Shown piece by piece: positions 1 to 10,412 of a DNA stretch of 64,000 nt (positions are counted from its first letter, which is position 1; each line of letters opens with the position of its first letter). Below the pieces are notes generated by a model, which was given only the letters and a program-made list of their open reading frames with translations, searched no databases and was not told the DNA's origin. The DNA lies in assembly GCF_910592395.1 (NCBI RefSeq), contig NC_088316.1, positions 4,838,001-4,902,000 of the forward strand, read 5' to 3'. Made by a program: the position numbers and the translations under genes. This DNA comes from Lineus longissimus (Eukaryota > Nemertea > Pilidiophora > Heteronemertea > Lineidae).

Positions 1-1358
1 TGGTTTCAATGTGATTGCGGGTCGCTGCGATCACCGCTTCTATATAGCAGGCCACCGAAAACCTTGCTTGGACCCCACAGCGATGATACATGTTTAGAGT
101 TGAGTAATGTATTAATCAGAATATTTGCTACCATGCAATCTGGTATCCAGCCGGTGCACAACTACATACGACAATGCCCGTTATAGCAGAATAAATCAAT
201 CAGATTTGATATCAAGACTTGCCTACTCGAGTTAATAAGATGCATTTGTCTTAAATTATTGATTTTTCTACATTTCTACATTGAGTTCTTAGGCTGACGC
301 TGCAATTAAAGCGAGGGTATTCGGATTACCTAGATGGATAGAGGCTTTTTTTTCTTGTGGTAGCTACGACATGCGACCTGCTACGACATGAACATATACT
401 CCAAACTCACCGATCTAACACCGGTTCATTATCTCTGAGCATGATCGCCCCCAGCACAATGCGCATTGAATAAGCCAAGGCCCCTTCATACCTGACTGGA
501 AAAAGTCGAGTTTGGAATTTTGAATTTCGAATCTCGAAATGAGCCTTCTACTTGTGAAACATGTCAGGCCTTGCTTCTGTTAATTGAGGCCTTCGACTGA
601 ACGTTAGGAGCTATATGCTATATGAATATTCAAGAATTCATTATCATTTATTATAAATGTTGCCTGAATTTCAGTCTGCTGGAACTTTTCTTCAAAGTTG
701 ATTCCAAATTTGACTATTAGATCCAATTAATCCAAATGTTCTTTTCTCGAGCTTTTTAAAGCATGAACCTGAACTACGCTACATGTCTTTACAGGGAAAC
801 GTCTTATATAGTAGCAGTCCTCGCGCAATTGGAAACCAAGAGAAAGGGTATCCTAGCCTTCTCAAGATACTAGTCTGCCAAAGATGTATAGAAATGTCTC
901 TCTGGTTAAGAATTCACATGACGTACTTGTCAGGGAAGACATATTATGGTTCGTGGGAATAGCGACAGGTCACCATTAATCAGGACCAATCACATCCCTT
1001 GATTATAGCATTGTCTCGTCATCTGATAAAAAGGGTTTCATATTTTCGAGCGATTTCGATTTGTCCTATGTCTTCACGGCCATTGTACTTTGCTAAGCAC
1101 CATGACATAGGTACATTTGCATCGAAATGTAAACGGCGACATTATTTAGCGGATCGCGAAAAAAGGAAATTAGATAATATGCCATGCTATACCCGCGAGC
1201 CATTACTGACCGAACAATTGACAGATGCGTGCTATGTCGGCAAACTGCCTAATGGAGGAAGTGACATTGTAACAGGAGCAAAATTATATTACCAAGTTGC
1301 CACAAAAATAGCAGACGCGAGGGTGCTTATCTGTAAAAAGCTGGGGATATCATGGCAC
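1..1358. other. No recognisable gene or repeat
   Basis: AT-rich sequence without recognisable coding, RNA or repeat signal. The first part of a 214-codon ORF (999-1643, plus strand) lies here, but its second half is made of the repeat that follows, so it is probably fortuitous. Confidence 0.5.
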
Positions 1359-1596
1359 AGTGGTAGACACCAGCAGCACATGCAACCTTTTCTAATGAAA
1401 CATGGAGAAACATTGAGAAACATGAAACATCGAGAAACCTTAAGGCCGGTTTACACATGCAACTTTTTAGGAGAAACACAGGAGAAACACAGTGGTAGAC
1501 ACCAGCAGCACGGTCTTAAGGCCGCTTTACACATGCAACCTTTTCCAATGAAACAAGGAGAAACATTGAGAAACATGAAACATCGAGAAACCTTAA
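1359..1596. repeat. Tandemly duplicated left-end segments of a foldback element (period about 132 bp)
   Basis: The segment starting AGTGGTAGACACCAGCAGCA at 1359 starts again at 1491. Both copies contain the block CATGCAAC...GAAACATCGAGAAACC (1379-1443 and 1532-1594), and a third copy of that block is at 1756-1819. Left-end-like sequences TTAA-GGCCG[G/C]TTTACACATG occur at 1440, 1516 and 1593. They look like serial insertion or duplication of the left end of the element at 1597-2215. Confidence 0.7.
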
Positions 1597-2215
1597 GGCC
1601 GGTTTACACATGCAACTTTTTAGGAGAAACACATAGAAACTAAGAGAAACCTGACTGAAAGGCTATGTAATTTGAACCATGAAACCTGAAAGTTTCTTCA
1701 TGTTGCATGTGTGAACTGGTCAAGTGTAAACGTCCAAGGTAAAGGCCGCTTTACACATGCAACTTTTTCCAATGAAACATGGAGAAACATTGAGAAACAT
1801 GAAACATCGAGAAACCTTACCTTGGACGTTTACACAGTGAAACACTATGAAACACTCATATGCATTTGACTTGTCACTTTTAGCCATTTTGCCATTTTGG
1901 ATACGGAGTAAAAATCACATGACTTTTTATTACAGTCTGATTGGCCACAGAGTTAAAATGTAATCGACACTTGTAGAAACTTGATGAAACCTGTCCAGAA
2001 TTTACGAGCATGTTCGTAAATTGTTTCATGTTTCTCCTAGTTTCACAAGGTTTCAAGAAAGGGGTTTCATCATGTTTCTTCATGTTTCTTGACCAGTTCA
2101 CACATGCAACATGAAGAAACTTTTAGGTTTCATGGTTCAAATTACATAGCCTGTCAGTCAAGTTTCTCTTAGTTTCTATGTGTTTCTCCTAAAAAGTTGC
2201 ATGTGTAAACCGGCC
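1597..2215. mobile_element. Foldback / long-TIR DNA transposon, non-autonomous, TTAA-flanked
   Basis: Arms of 128 bp at 1597-1724 and 2088-2215 are inverted copies differing at about three positions. Both outer ends begin GGCCGGTTTACACATGCAAC and are flanked by TTAA (1593-1596 and 2216-2219), as for piggyBac- or Kolobok-type insertions. Each arm also opens with ACACATGCAAC and closes with its reverse complement, so the arm itself folds. A second inverted pair (GTGTAAACGTCCAAGGTAA near 1723-1741, and its complement near 1815-1833) lies inside. No transposase ORF is present; superfamily assignment is inference from TTAA alone. Confidence 0.75.
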
Positions 2216-2449
2216 TTAACTCGCCTTAGAAAGATCAGAAATGTCTTTACTGATTCTGAGGGTTGGTTCAAGTACATATAGAGTGGTTACACGTGACGTC
2301 ATTGACTGCCATGTTGGAGGGACAGACAAAAGACAGCAAGTCCAAATGACGATGACAGCATTTGGTTCAGTTAAGTCAGGCGTGACAAATCATTGTTCTG
2401 TCCCCCAACATGGCTGGCCGTGAAAACACTCTACAGTCTTTTAAAGGGG

Positions 2450-2552
2450 TCAATACCTATTTTTCCCGGTATTTTGTTTCCCAGTATCTTTGTTCCCCAG
2501 TACCTACATGTATGAGTCCCGTGACCTATGTTCCCCGGTACCTGTCCTGGTG
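2450..2552. repeat. Degenerate minisatellite (TTCCCCAGTAcCT-like units)
   Basis: Loosely repeated units such as tttcccggtat, gtttcccagtatctt, gttccccagtacct and gttccccggtacct occur in succession. Copies differ in spacing and sequence. Confidence 0.5.
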
Positions 2553-5500
2553 CATGAAGCAAAGGATATGAAGATCAGAATGAGGCTTCTACATGTATAT
2601 GCTTTCCACGAACGTATGGAATTCCATCATCCCGGCACATGAATTCGATGAAAAATATCTTCCGCTTAAGTTGCGTAAAGTGCATAGATGAGATGGACAG
2701 GGCCATCTTTACTGTTTTACATATTAAACCCAAGACGATTTGTGATTATTATACAGCAGTATCGCACCTGTCAGCAACTCAACAAGCCGGTTATAACTGG
2801 AATCGAGCACAAAAACCCCCCAACATAACGTGAGTAACGAAATTGCCACAAAATTGTATTTGTCATTTAATTGTAACTACTCAAAATTGCTGTCGATGAA
2901 AATACTTAGAGCGATTAAATTCATCAAATCTATATCTGATTGTCTCATTAACCGATTATTTCGTTCATATCAAATTCAGAGTTTAGAACCTAATATCCGG
3001 CCCAATTGTTCTTCTGTGACGTTTTTCTTTCATTAACCCACCCGTCAGGTTTGGTATCGAAAGTCAGTTAATACAGACCAACGTGGTTGAGAGTGTATGG
3101 AAATAGTTGTAAAAGTCAACCCAAATTTGGTTTCGAAATCTTAATTTGTTCGGGTTTTTTCTGACTCCTACATGTACGGCCTGCAAAACCGATAAACTTG
3201 GTAGAAAAAGGAACAATACCGAGCACCTATACTTTTTAAAGGGAATTCCAAGACTTCGGAAATTAACTCCCGGAATCAGACAAACTTTGATCCTCGCGTC
3301 TGAAGGTTGATAGGGTCTCCCCTGATCTGTTCGTGGTGTATTCTTGTCCTCGGCACACCATCAATGACCTGAATGCAGGAGATGTGTAATTGGTTGGTAA
3401 GAATTGGTTGGAAGAGGCGACCATATATATTTTCCTGATTCTGTGGATGGATTTCGGTACATGCTCGTTACCTACACCTCTAACTTTAGGAAATATCCTC
3501 GGCAACATCTTATGTAGCAATACCACTTTTCATGCTAATATAGTCATAGACCGGTCATTGCTCCAGGTTCGATCGATACCTCTGTTAAATCGAGAATTGC
3601 CGTGTCTAGCTGTAAGTGGGTTAGAATCGATATCACATAGCTGGAGGGGACGATTGTGCGTATGATAGTAAACATTTGACTCTAAGAGGTAAAACCAAAT
3701 CTCGTCTCGACAACCTGGCCTGAAGCATTGTGATTTGCTTTGCCCGAAGCTTGCCGTCTGTGAATGTTTGTCGAGGAGAAGTTCGAGGTGAAACACCAAG
3801 TCACTTTTCTGTTGGTATATTTTCTAATTCTTCAGTGATATATCTAGCAATAATTTTGAATTTCCTCCTGCTACATTCACAAATGCATTGTACAACACAG
3901 AAAATACACATCATGCCTAAACTGAATACGGCATTCCAAAATAACTTAAAGTCTCCAAGTCAATCAAAAACTAAACAATGAAAATGATATATCGATTACT
4001 TTGCAAATGGATTGTTTATTTCTTCAAAAAAGATTGAACAATTGATTGCAATACGTAAAATTATCAAATTTCGTTTCGATTCGCCATTTTCTCCAGGGTT
4101 CCCCTCTTGCTTCCCTGTTTCTTTGTACTGTCAGCCACGGGAGACGGAAGCAAGAATGACTGCTAATCAATCTTAAATCATTAAAAAAACCGTGGTCGTG
4201 GAAACGATCCCCGGTAAGAGTAGTGCTCCCAATCCTATCCTTGCTATCAGTCAAAACTTCTCTTCCAAGTTTTGATCAAAAAAATCACATATCAAGATAA
4301 TACATTTTCAAGATAATTTTAGACCAATGTAGCGGAAATGGCTAAGTGATTGATATACCAAAATTCCATTAAGATATGTTGAAAAACTAAGAAATGACAA
4401 TCCAAAAAGAACAATACTTTTATTAGTCAATTCTGACGGCAGCCATTTTTTCTCCTCATTTTGGACTTTTCTTGCCTTTTCATTATTCCAAAGGTCAAGA
4501 AAATGGTTGTCTTATGAAAGTTTGCATTAGATTTCAAGTATCTGTCCGAAAAATGTCTTCGGAAAACGTAGTGTTTTTCAGTGGTTGTTTGCGCACTTTT
4601 CTAGTAGCTTGGGGGAAAATCGTTGTGTGGTCAGGGTTTTTTTCATGCTGACAATTGCAATGACTTGTGAAACAAGAATACATTTCGACTTTCGAACAAT
4701 TCATTTACCTGAAAACGGACTGAATATTTAGTTAGTGATACTAAACACGGTTACTCCGAGATTAATGGGTTAAACCGCGTATAGAACTAAGTTATGGCCG
4801 TTTGTGTTGGTCGTCACGAACATACATCATCAAACCTCGCCCCGGGGCTGCTGCGGAGTCAGACATACACAACGTCTCATATGATGACCCGGTTGACATA
4901 GTTCTAGCTGTTTGTGACAAGAACGTCATGGTATTACGTGATTAATTCCTCCGACTCCGGGGTTGATGATATAAACACCATACAAAAATAAGTTTCCCTA
5001 GCTAGTGAATGATCGATTGGTCATCTTTTCTTGAGTAGACACAGCAAGATAATGCGATGAAAATTTTAAGATATCAACACACTATGGTTTCAAGTACATG
5101 TACATTGTATAACATTGTGTCGTATATGGGGTTTGGGTTCCTCCAGGTTAGACCAGCAACAGTATCAACAGTACAACGATATATTCCATTAAATCACTAT
5201 CTTTTATTCCATGAACATGTGTTGCTTTGACGAGACCCAAATCCGATCTCACTACATATTTATCCCCTTGTTCACCTGGAAAACTATTGGCTGCTGCCAG
5301 TGAACCTTATACATATTCATATGTTACAATTGTGTCCTGCTATGAGGAAAGGATTTGGTAGGAAATGCTGTAGGGTTTACGCATGTCCTGCCGACATCCT
5401 AAGGCATGCTTCAGCCATTCTTCATTATAGAGCTCACAAAGTCTGTTGTATTTGTTTCGTGACATTGCATTGTTGACTAAGCAAAGCTGAGCCTATCCTT

Positions 5501-6790
5501 AGGGCGCCTGCCATGCCTGCAGAACCGAAACAGCCTTCTTAGTTTGAAGTTTCAAATGAAGTATCAAAAATGCACCCACTCAACCAACTACATGTACCAA
5601 CTTAAAACTTAAAACCATCCATGGCCAGGAGCTATAACATAGACCGCTGATATATTGTGATAAATTACAAGAAAGACAACACAAGTACAGCTTTGTAAGT
5701 CGAATTACCCTTCTACAAAATGTAATTCGTTCAACTCTGCTATATATATGATATTTCTATAAAGACTGTACATGTATATATCTCCTTTGAAATTTTCAAA
5801 GCCGCTGAAGTTTCAATCAATGTTTGTTCCGGAATTTCCAGTGCAAAATATATAATAGCACTCATCAAAACGTTAGGTAAAATTTAAAAACCAAAATGTT
5901 GTCCTTCGAGTGAATACTGGATTTTCCTATCAAAAGATATTAGCAGTCAATATTATAATGGCGAAATGTACGGCATGCAGTAAGACTGCCAAATATCATG
6001 TGATTTCATCGCCATCGTAAATTTAAACTGGCAAAGCCATTCTTATTCCACATGCTATCACTGTCTCTAAATATGGATAGAAGACGATGATGAGCGAATC
6101 GCAACCATATTTACGAATCACGACCATCTTTCTTACTCAGAAGCCCTGCCCGTAAGGTGAGGATCTTTAGGCTGGCTTGAGTGTGACTCATCGTAGCAAG
6201 CTCGAAATGCTAGTTGTCGTCATTGCACATCCCCCTCCCAAAGTTGAAATATCAAGGTTCCTAAACCAGGTAAAAGTATAGCTATATAGTAATTTCCCAC
6301 CGGTGCTTATCTCAGCCGGATCACATTATCCAGGGCAGTTGCGGCTGAAGTGGTATACGTACAGATCTGACGGGTGTTAATTCCAACTGTCAATACATTT
6401 GCTTTCCTTTCTCCCGCTACATTTATATCTCAATGCTCGCAGACAAACTGACGTCTTATCACCAAATGTTACAAATTGATGTCGTTACCATGAAAATACC
6501 ATTTATGGGAAATAACGGCGGAGTTTCATTGCCTGCAAACTACCTCACACTTTTTTCTTAATCTATCAAAGAGAGGTATTTCTTATTAACTTCAAATATT
6601 ACATTGCACGTCAGGGAATCGGGTTATTACGTGCATCTAATTTCGAGTTGTAATCTTAATAACTCTGACGCGTTGAAAACCAGAGTATTGGTACGTGACT
6701 GGTTAGAAAGTTTTATTAAGAAGGCATCAGTTATAAATACTCATACAATCTATAAAAAAAGTGTATTTTAAAATCAAGGAAGGTTCATTC
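2553..6790. other. No recognisable gene
   Basis: About 4.2 kb of AT-rich sequence. Overlapping ORFs on both strands at 3263-3799 have no family features. A weak direct repeat (around 4788-4821 and 4898-4931) and a partly inverted CATCATCAA...TTGATGATG pair (around 4827 and 4963) hint at an old element, without clear ends. Confidence 0.45.
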
Positions 6791-6799
6791 CTAAGAATT

Positions 6800-7165
6800 A
6801 AGGCTATGGTAAAAAAAGACATCGGTAAAAAGCCCCTATAAAAAACATGTTTAAAAGATAATAGGTAAAAACGGCTTAACAGTAGGAAGACGAGGTGATA
6901 AAGGCTGTAGTAAAAAGACACCATCTATAGATAAAAATGACATAGAGTACTGTTTAAAAAGGCTGTGGTAAAAAGACAACAGGTAAAGAAGCTATAAAAA
7001 GGCTTAACAGTAGGAAGACGAGGTGATAAAGGCTGTAGTAAAAAGACACCATCTATAGATAAAAATGACATAGAGTACTGTTTAAAAAGGCTGTGGTAAA
7101 AAGACAACAGGTAAAGAAGCTATAAAAAAACAGCCATCTTGGTAAAAAAGACAGCGGGTAAGAAT
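6800..7165. repeat. Degenerate tandem repeat containing an exact 128-bp duplication
   Basis: The array is built on motifs like GGCTGTRGTAAAAAGACA. Within it, 6873-7000 and 7001-7128 are identical over 128 bp as read here. The minus-strand ORFs of 60-71 codons in this region repeat the same peptide and are products of the repeat, not genes. Confidence 0.85.
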
Positions 7166-8098
7166 ACAACAGACATGATATGAATATAATTTTCTCACGC
7201 TTAAATCTGATTCGATCCTACATATACCCATCCAGAAAGTTAAATGATTGTAAGGTGTTGTAATACGCGAATGGCATTCAAAAACTAATGATTCCAACTT
7301 TCTCCCCTATTTTCTATGCCCGCATTATCTAGCCTTGCCAATATCCCTTTGCGGCCATTGGCGATTTTTTACTGTTAATGTGGCAAAAAGAATGGGGCGG
7401 AAATATTTGCCAGAATTAGTATTTATGAGACGCCGTCTCCACACATAAAGTTACTTTTTGATCGATGAGGTGGCCCCGACTGTATCAGAGCTTAAATAAA
7501 ACAGAATTTGACGTTCGCCTTCGAAGTAGAATGTCATTACGCGGCGTAAAGTACTTCCTTTCGGGCTTGAAGGTATTTTTTTATACCGTTGGATCGGAGT
7601 TGTACATCAAAAACTCTACACATAAAAGTACTACGGGTTCAGTTACATCGCGATTTATCTTTGACTTCGCTTTTCCATTGCTCAGGGTTTCGCCTTTCTC
7701 TCTATGTTCTTATTTATCGCCGGCCAATCGGCGACTTATTTTTGGAAGGACAATTATTGGCCCGATGAAGGCAATATTACCAAGCTAGCATCCGTCCAAT
7801 TTTCCAGATAACAAATGTCCAATCATAAATGTTCACATAAAATGGAAAGATTCAAAATTTGAATGATTTATCACACTATTCTGATTATTCAAATTACACT
7901 CCGAATAGGCTAAAGTGACCTCTCCGTCCAGCGATCATCGTTTTGCAGGACGATGCCCTGACGACTGGCTGTATTTGTTAAGTCGAACAATTTCACCATG
8001 ACGTTATCATGAACGTACTCGATTACCTCAATTCACGTTTAGACAAATTGTTTCCTCATACAACAGGCGAAGACCATTATCCATTGATCGAGGGAACC
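7166..8098. other. No recognisable gene (downstream flank of the esterase)
   Basis: No repeat or conserved coding signal seen. A 107-codon plus-strand ORF (7465-7788) lacks recognisable domains and a convincing start context. Confidence 0.4.
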
Positions 8099-8104
8099 TT
8101 TATT
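8099..8104 (-). terminator. Polyadenylation signal AATAAA of the carboxylesterase gene
   Basis: Reading the minus strand, GAAAGAAATAAAGG begins soon after the TAA stop (8122-8120); the hexamer starts 15 nt past it. If used, the 3' UTR would be only about 30-45 nt. The hexamer is canonical, but no transcript evidence is available. Confidence 0.6.
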
Positions 8105-8119
8105 TCTTTCAGCCCTACT

Positions 8120-8372
8120 TTACAGTTCAGTCTTAGCCTCACCGGCCTTACGCTTCGCAACGTCCGGTTCTGACGTCTGGCGTGGATTCTTGACAGGACA
8201 ATCTTGTATTATTGTGATGACGTCATTCCAGAAGCTCATGTACCTGTTTCTGTAGAACGAGTTTGTTCTGACTTCGAGTTGTTTGTTGTGGATGTCGAAC
8301 TCAATGAACTCTTCCTCGCCAATCTTGTACTGAGGCCACAGATGGGGGATTGCCACAGGCTTGTTTGGATCC
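8120..8372 (-). CDS. Carboxylesterase last exon (residues 538-621)
   Basis: Encodes the C-terminal part of the esterase: GDPNKP, then a Trp-Pro-x-Tyr motif (WPQY) and an EEEFIEFD strand, then NRYMSFWNDV, all typical of the family C-terminus. It is in phase with exon 1 across the intron. The product ends AKTEL with a TAA at 8122-8120. KTEL resembles the HIEL/HTEL tails that hold vertebrate liver-type carboxylesterases in the ER lumen. The exon adds one Cys in DCPVK. Confidence 0.91.
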
Positions 8373-10404
8373 CTGGAACGAGGAGGCATGTACGATGAAG
8401 TCAGTGCTAAAGTCGATCAGGGTGTCGGAAACTTAGGCAAACGCTGTTTAGGGGCTTTGAGTCTACGAAGTTCTGTCTTACGATGGTCGATAAGACATAT
8501 TTGATAGTTTATTTGATGGATCTGCCAAGAGCGTACTTTCTTGAAATATTTTGTTTTTTTCCACTGAAAATGTGACATATTTGTGTGAGTCTTTGATCAG
8601 GGGATTGCAAAGGGTCAGCATAAGTATACATGGACCTTGACAATGGGATAAAATAGAACAGTGCGGCTCTGAAAAAACACACCAACCTATGTACCATTCG
8701 TGATAAACCGGGTCAGGTGCAGCGTATTTATTCTATTAAGCGGGATCCCAGTCCTCCTTATCTTTACTTCATTGACTTTAGCATTACTTACCCGGTCTTC
8801 GCGAAGTTTGTCCAATAGGTTATCAATGCTTCTGCCAGCTCGACTTCACCTCCTTCCATCTGTTTCTCTTTCTCCTTGATTGTACCTTTACCGAATCGGG
8901 GGCCAAACAGGTACCCCATTTCGTCTCCGTGGACAGCACCATCATGGGTCCAGGGTGCTGTCGGGAAATAAGTGTCACCTAGGCTTCCAACGACCTTGCC
9001 AGGCTTTGCAAGAAAGCTGTAGAAGAACGTGGCGCCAGTGGTCTCTGTAGCTTCCGATTCCGAAGCGTGACGCTTTACAAACTTATTGATGCCGTCATAA
9101 AACATGGAGTCTGCCACAAACTCTAGAAAGTACCTCGCCTGCATTTTGTCTGTAGTGTTGCCGTTCACTGAAGTCCCATAAAGCCACCAGAGGGCGTCTA
9201 CAACGTCTTGGTCTGTTCGTCCGCCCGCGACTCCCCAGGTGTCCACATATGCACCAAAAACCTCCTTAGAAACTCCAGGGTATGTTTCCTCCACGGCCAT
9301 GGCAACTTCATATTTATTAGCACCAATCAAAAGGTCCACTGACCGGAAAAAGGGAAGGTCCTCCATCCGTTCTGATGGTTTTCTAGAGGTGGGTGAGTAA
9401 GGAAAAAGGTACCGATCGACACGTGGTCCAACTGGGATCTTGCCCATCAGGGACTCGGCATGCGGATAACCGGCGGTGGTAAACGCAAAAGAATCCAAGG
9501 TGAGACCTCGGAGGCATTTCATGACCTGACTAGAGTCGGCGTGTGCACACCCAAGGTTGCTGATTAAAACGTCACTGTATTGCATTGTAAGTTTAGGATC
9601 AGGTAATCCCCAAGAGGACAGAGCCGTCCCACTCTCAGCAATGGCCCGCTGGAAGAGTCCTTCGTTGCTAGGTGCGAGCATAAGCCAGGTTACCGCGCCA
9701 GACCCTGCAGATTCGCCAAAGATCGTTACCTTGTCCTTGTCGCCGCCAAAAGCACCAATGTTCTGTTGCACCCACTTCAGAGCTAACTGTTGATCAAGAA
9801 GTCCGTAATTTCCGGCAGCATATTCATCTCCCGTCGAAAAGAAACCTAAGAGCCCAAGACGATAGTTGATGGTCACGACAATGACGTCACCCATAACAGC
9901 CATCTTTGATCCGTCGTACTGCATACCAGTTCCCTCAGTGAGTCCTCCGCCATGGATCCAAACCATCACGGGTTTCTTGTCCGCCCCATCGCTTGGGACG
10001 TAAATGTTCAAGCTAAGGCAGTCCTCGCTCATTTCCGAATTCTGGCTCTCTGTGCTGAACAGTAGTGCATCCATTTTTACCTTTAATTGGGGGCACGGAG
10101 AACCAAACTTGCTTGCCCCAAACGGTTTCGAAAACGGCATCTTGGGGACCGGTGGGCTGAATCTGAGATCTCTAATAGGGGCTTCCGCGAAAGGTATTCC
10201 ATGAAACTTACGCAAGGCTTTGTCTCCCCAAGTGGCATCGAAACCGACGATGTCTCCGACGCTGGTTGTGACAGCAACAGCCTGCACTCCACTGATGAGA
10301 GCGTGGGCGCATATCAGAACCAGGAGGCTCGAAACATGTGCGAACCTCATCATAACCATGATCACTGTGATGGTATGACACCACATGAATACATAGTCAT
10401 ACAT
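8120..10404 (-). CDS. Carboxylesterase / cholinesterase-family (type B) esterase, two coding exons
   Basis: Serine hydrolase of the alpha/beta-hydrolase fold, expected to cleave carboxylic esters in the secretory pathway. Coding parts are 10404-8792 and 8372-8120; joining them gives about 621 residues, against roughly 540-580 for the family. Residues 18-42 look like a signal peptide (MMRFAHVSS...GVQA), so Met18 or Met19 (codons at 10353 and 10350) is a more natural start than Met1; an in-frame TGA lies just upstream of Met1. Visible motifs: EDCLSLNIYVP (127-137), oxyanion-hole HGGG (151-154), nucleophile Ser232 in GESAG, Glu366 in GANKYE, His492 in AVHGDEMGYLFG. Cys104/Cys129 and Cys286/Cys297 match the two family disulfides, and Asn416 is in an NTT sequon. 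The C-terminus is KTEL. All triad residues are present and the frame is intact, so it looks functional. The substrate is not predictable; it lacks clear grounds for being a true acetylcholinesterase. Confidence 0.93.
8373..8791 (-). other. Intron of the carboxylesterase gene (419 bp, GT-AG)
   Basis: Donor GG|GTAAGT at 8792/8791; acceptor cctcctcgttccag|G at 8373/8372, preceded by a pyrimidine-rich stretch. Splicing joins ACC GG with G GAT CCA to give Thr-Gly-Asp-Pro-Asn-Lys, the expected family sequence at this point. No convincing coding sequence lies inside the intron. Confidence 0.9.
8792..10404 (-). CDS. Carboxylesterase exon 1 (large coding exon, residues 1-537 plus two bases of codon 538)
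   Basis: About 1.6 kb of uninterrupted coding sequence holds the signal peptide and all three catalytic residues. The exon ends ...AAG ACC GG and is followed directly by GTAAGT (8791-8786), a consensus splice donor. The reading frame would otherwise run into TAA at 8790-8788 straight after the donor, at the point where family members continue with an Asn/Asp-Pro-Asn motif. This shows that the apparent 538-residue ORF is not the complete protein. An additional 5' non-coding exon cannot be excluded. Confidence 0.9.
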
Positions 10405-10412
10405 AAATGCAT

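Noticed and set aside
999-1643. 214-codon plus-strand ORF
   Set aside because: Its second half is translated tandem repeat (two copies of the same peptide), and the first half shows no domain.
3263-3799. Overlapping ORFs of 83-91 codons on both strands
   Set aside because: No recognisable motifs; mutual overlap on opposite strands suggests chance.
6727-7297. Three minus-strand ORFs rich in Phe, Leu and Ser
   Set aside because: They are translations of the degenerate tandem repeat and share identical peptides because of the 128-bp duplication.
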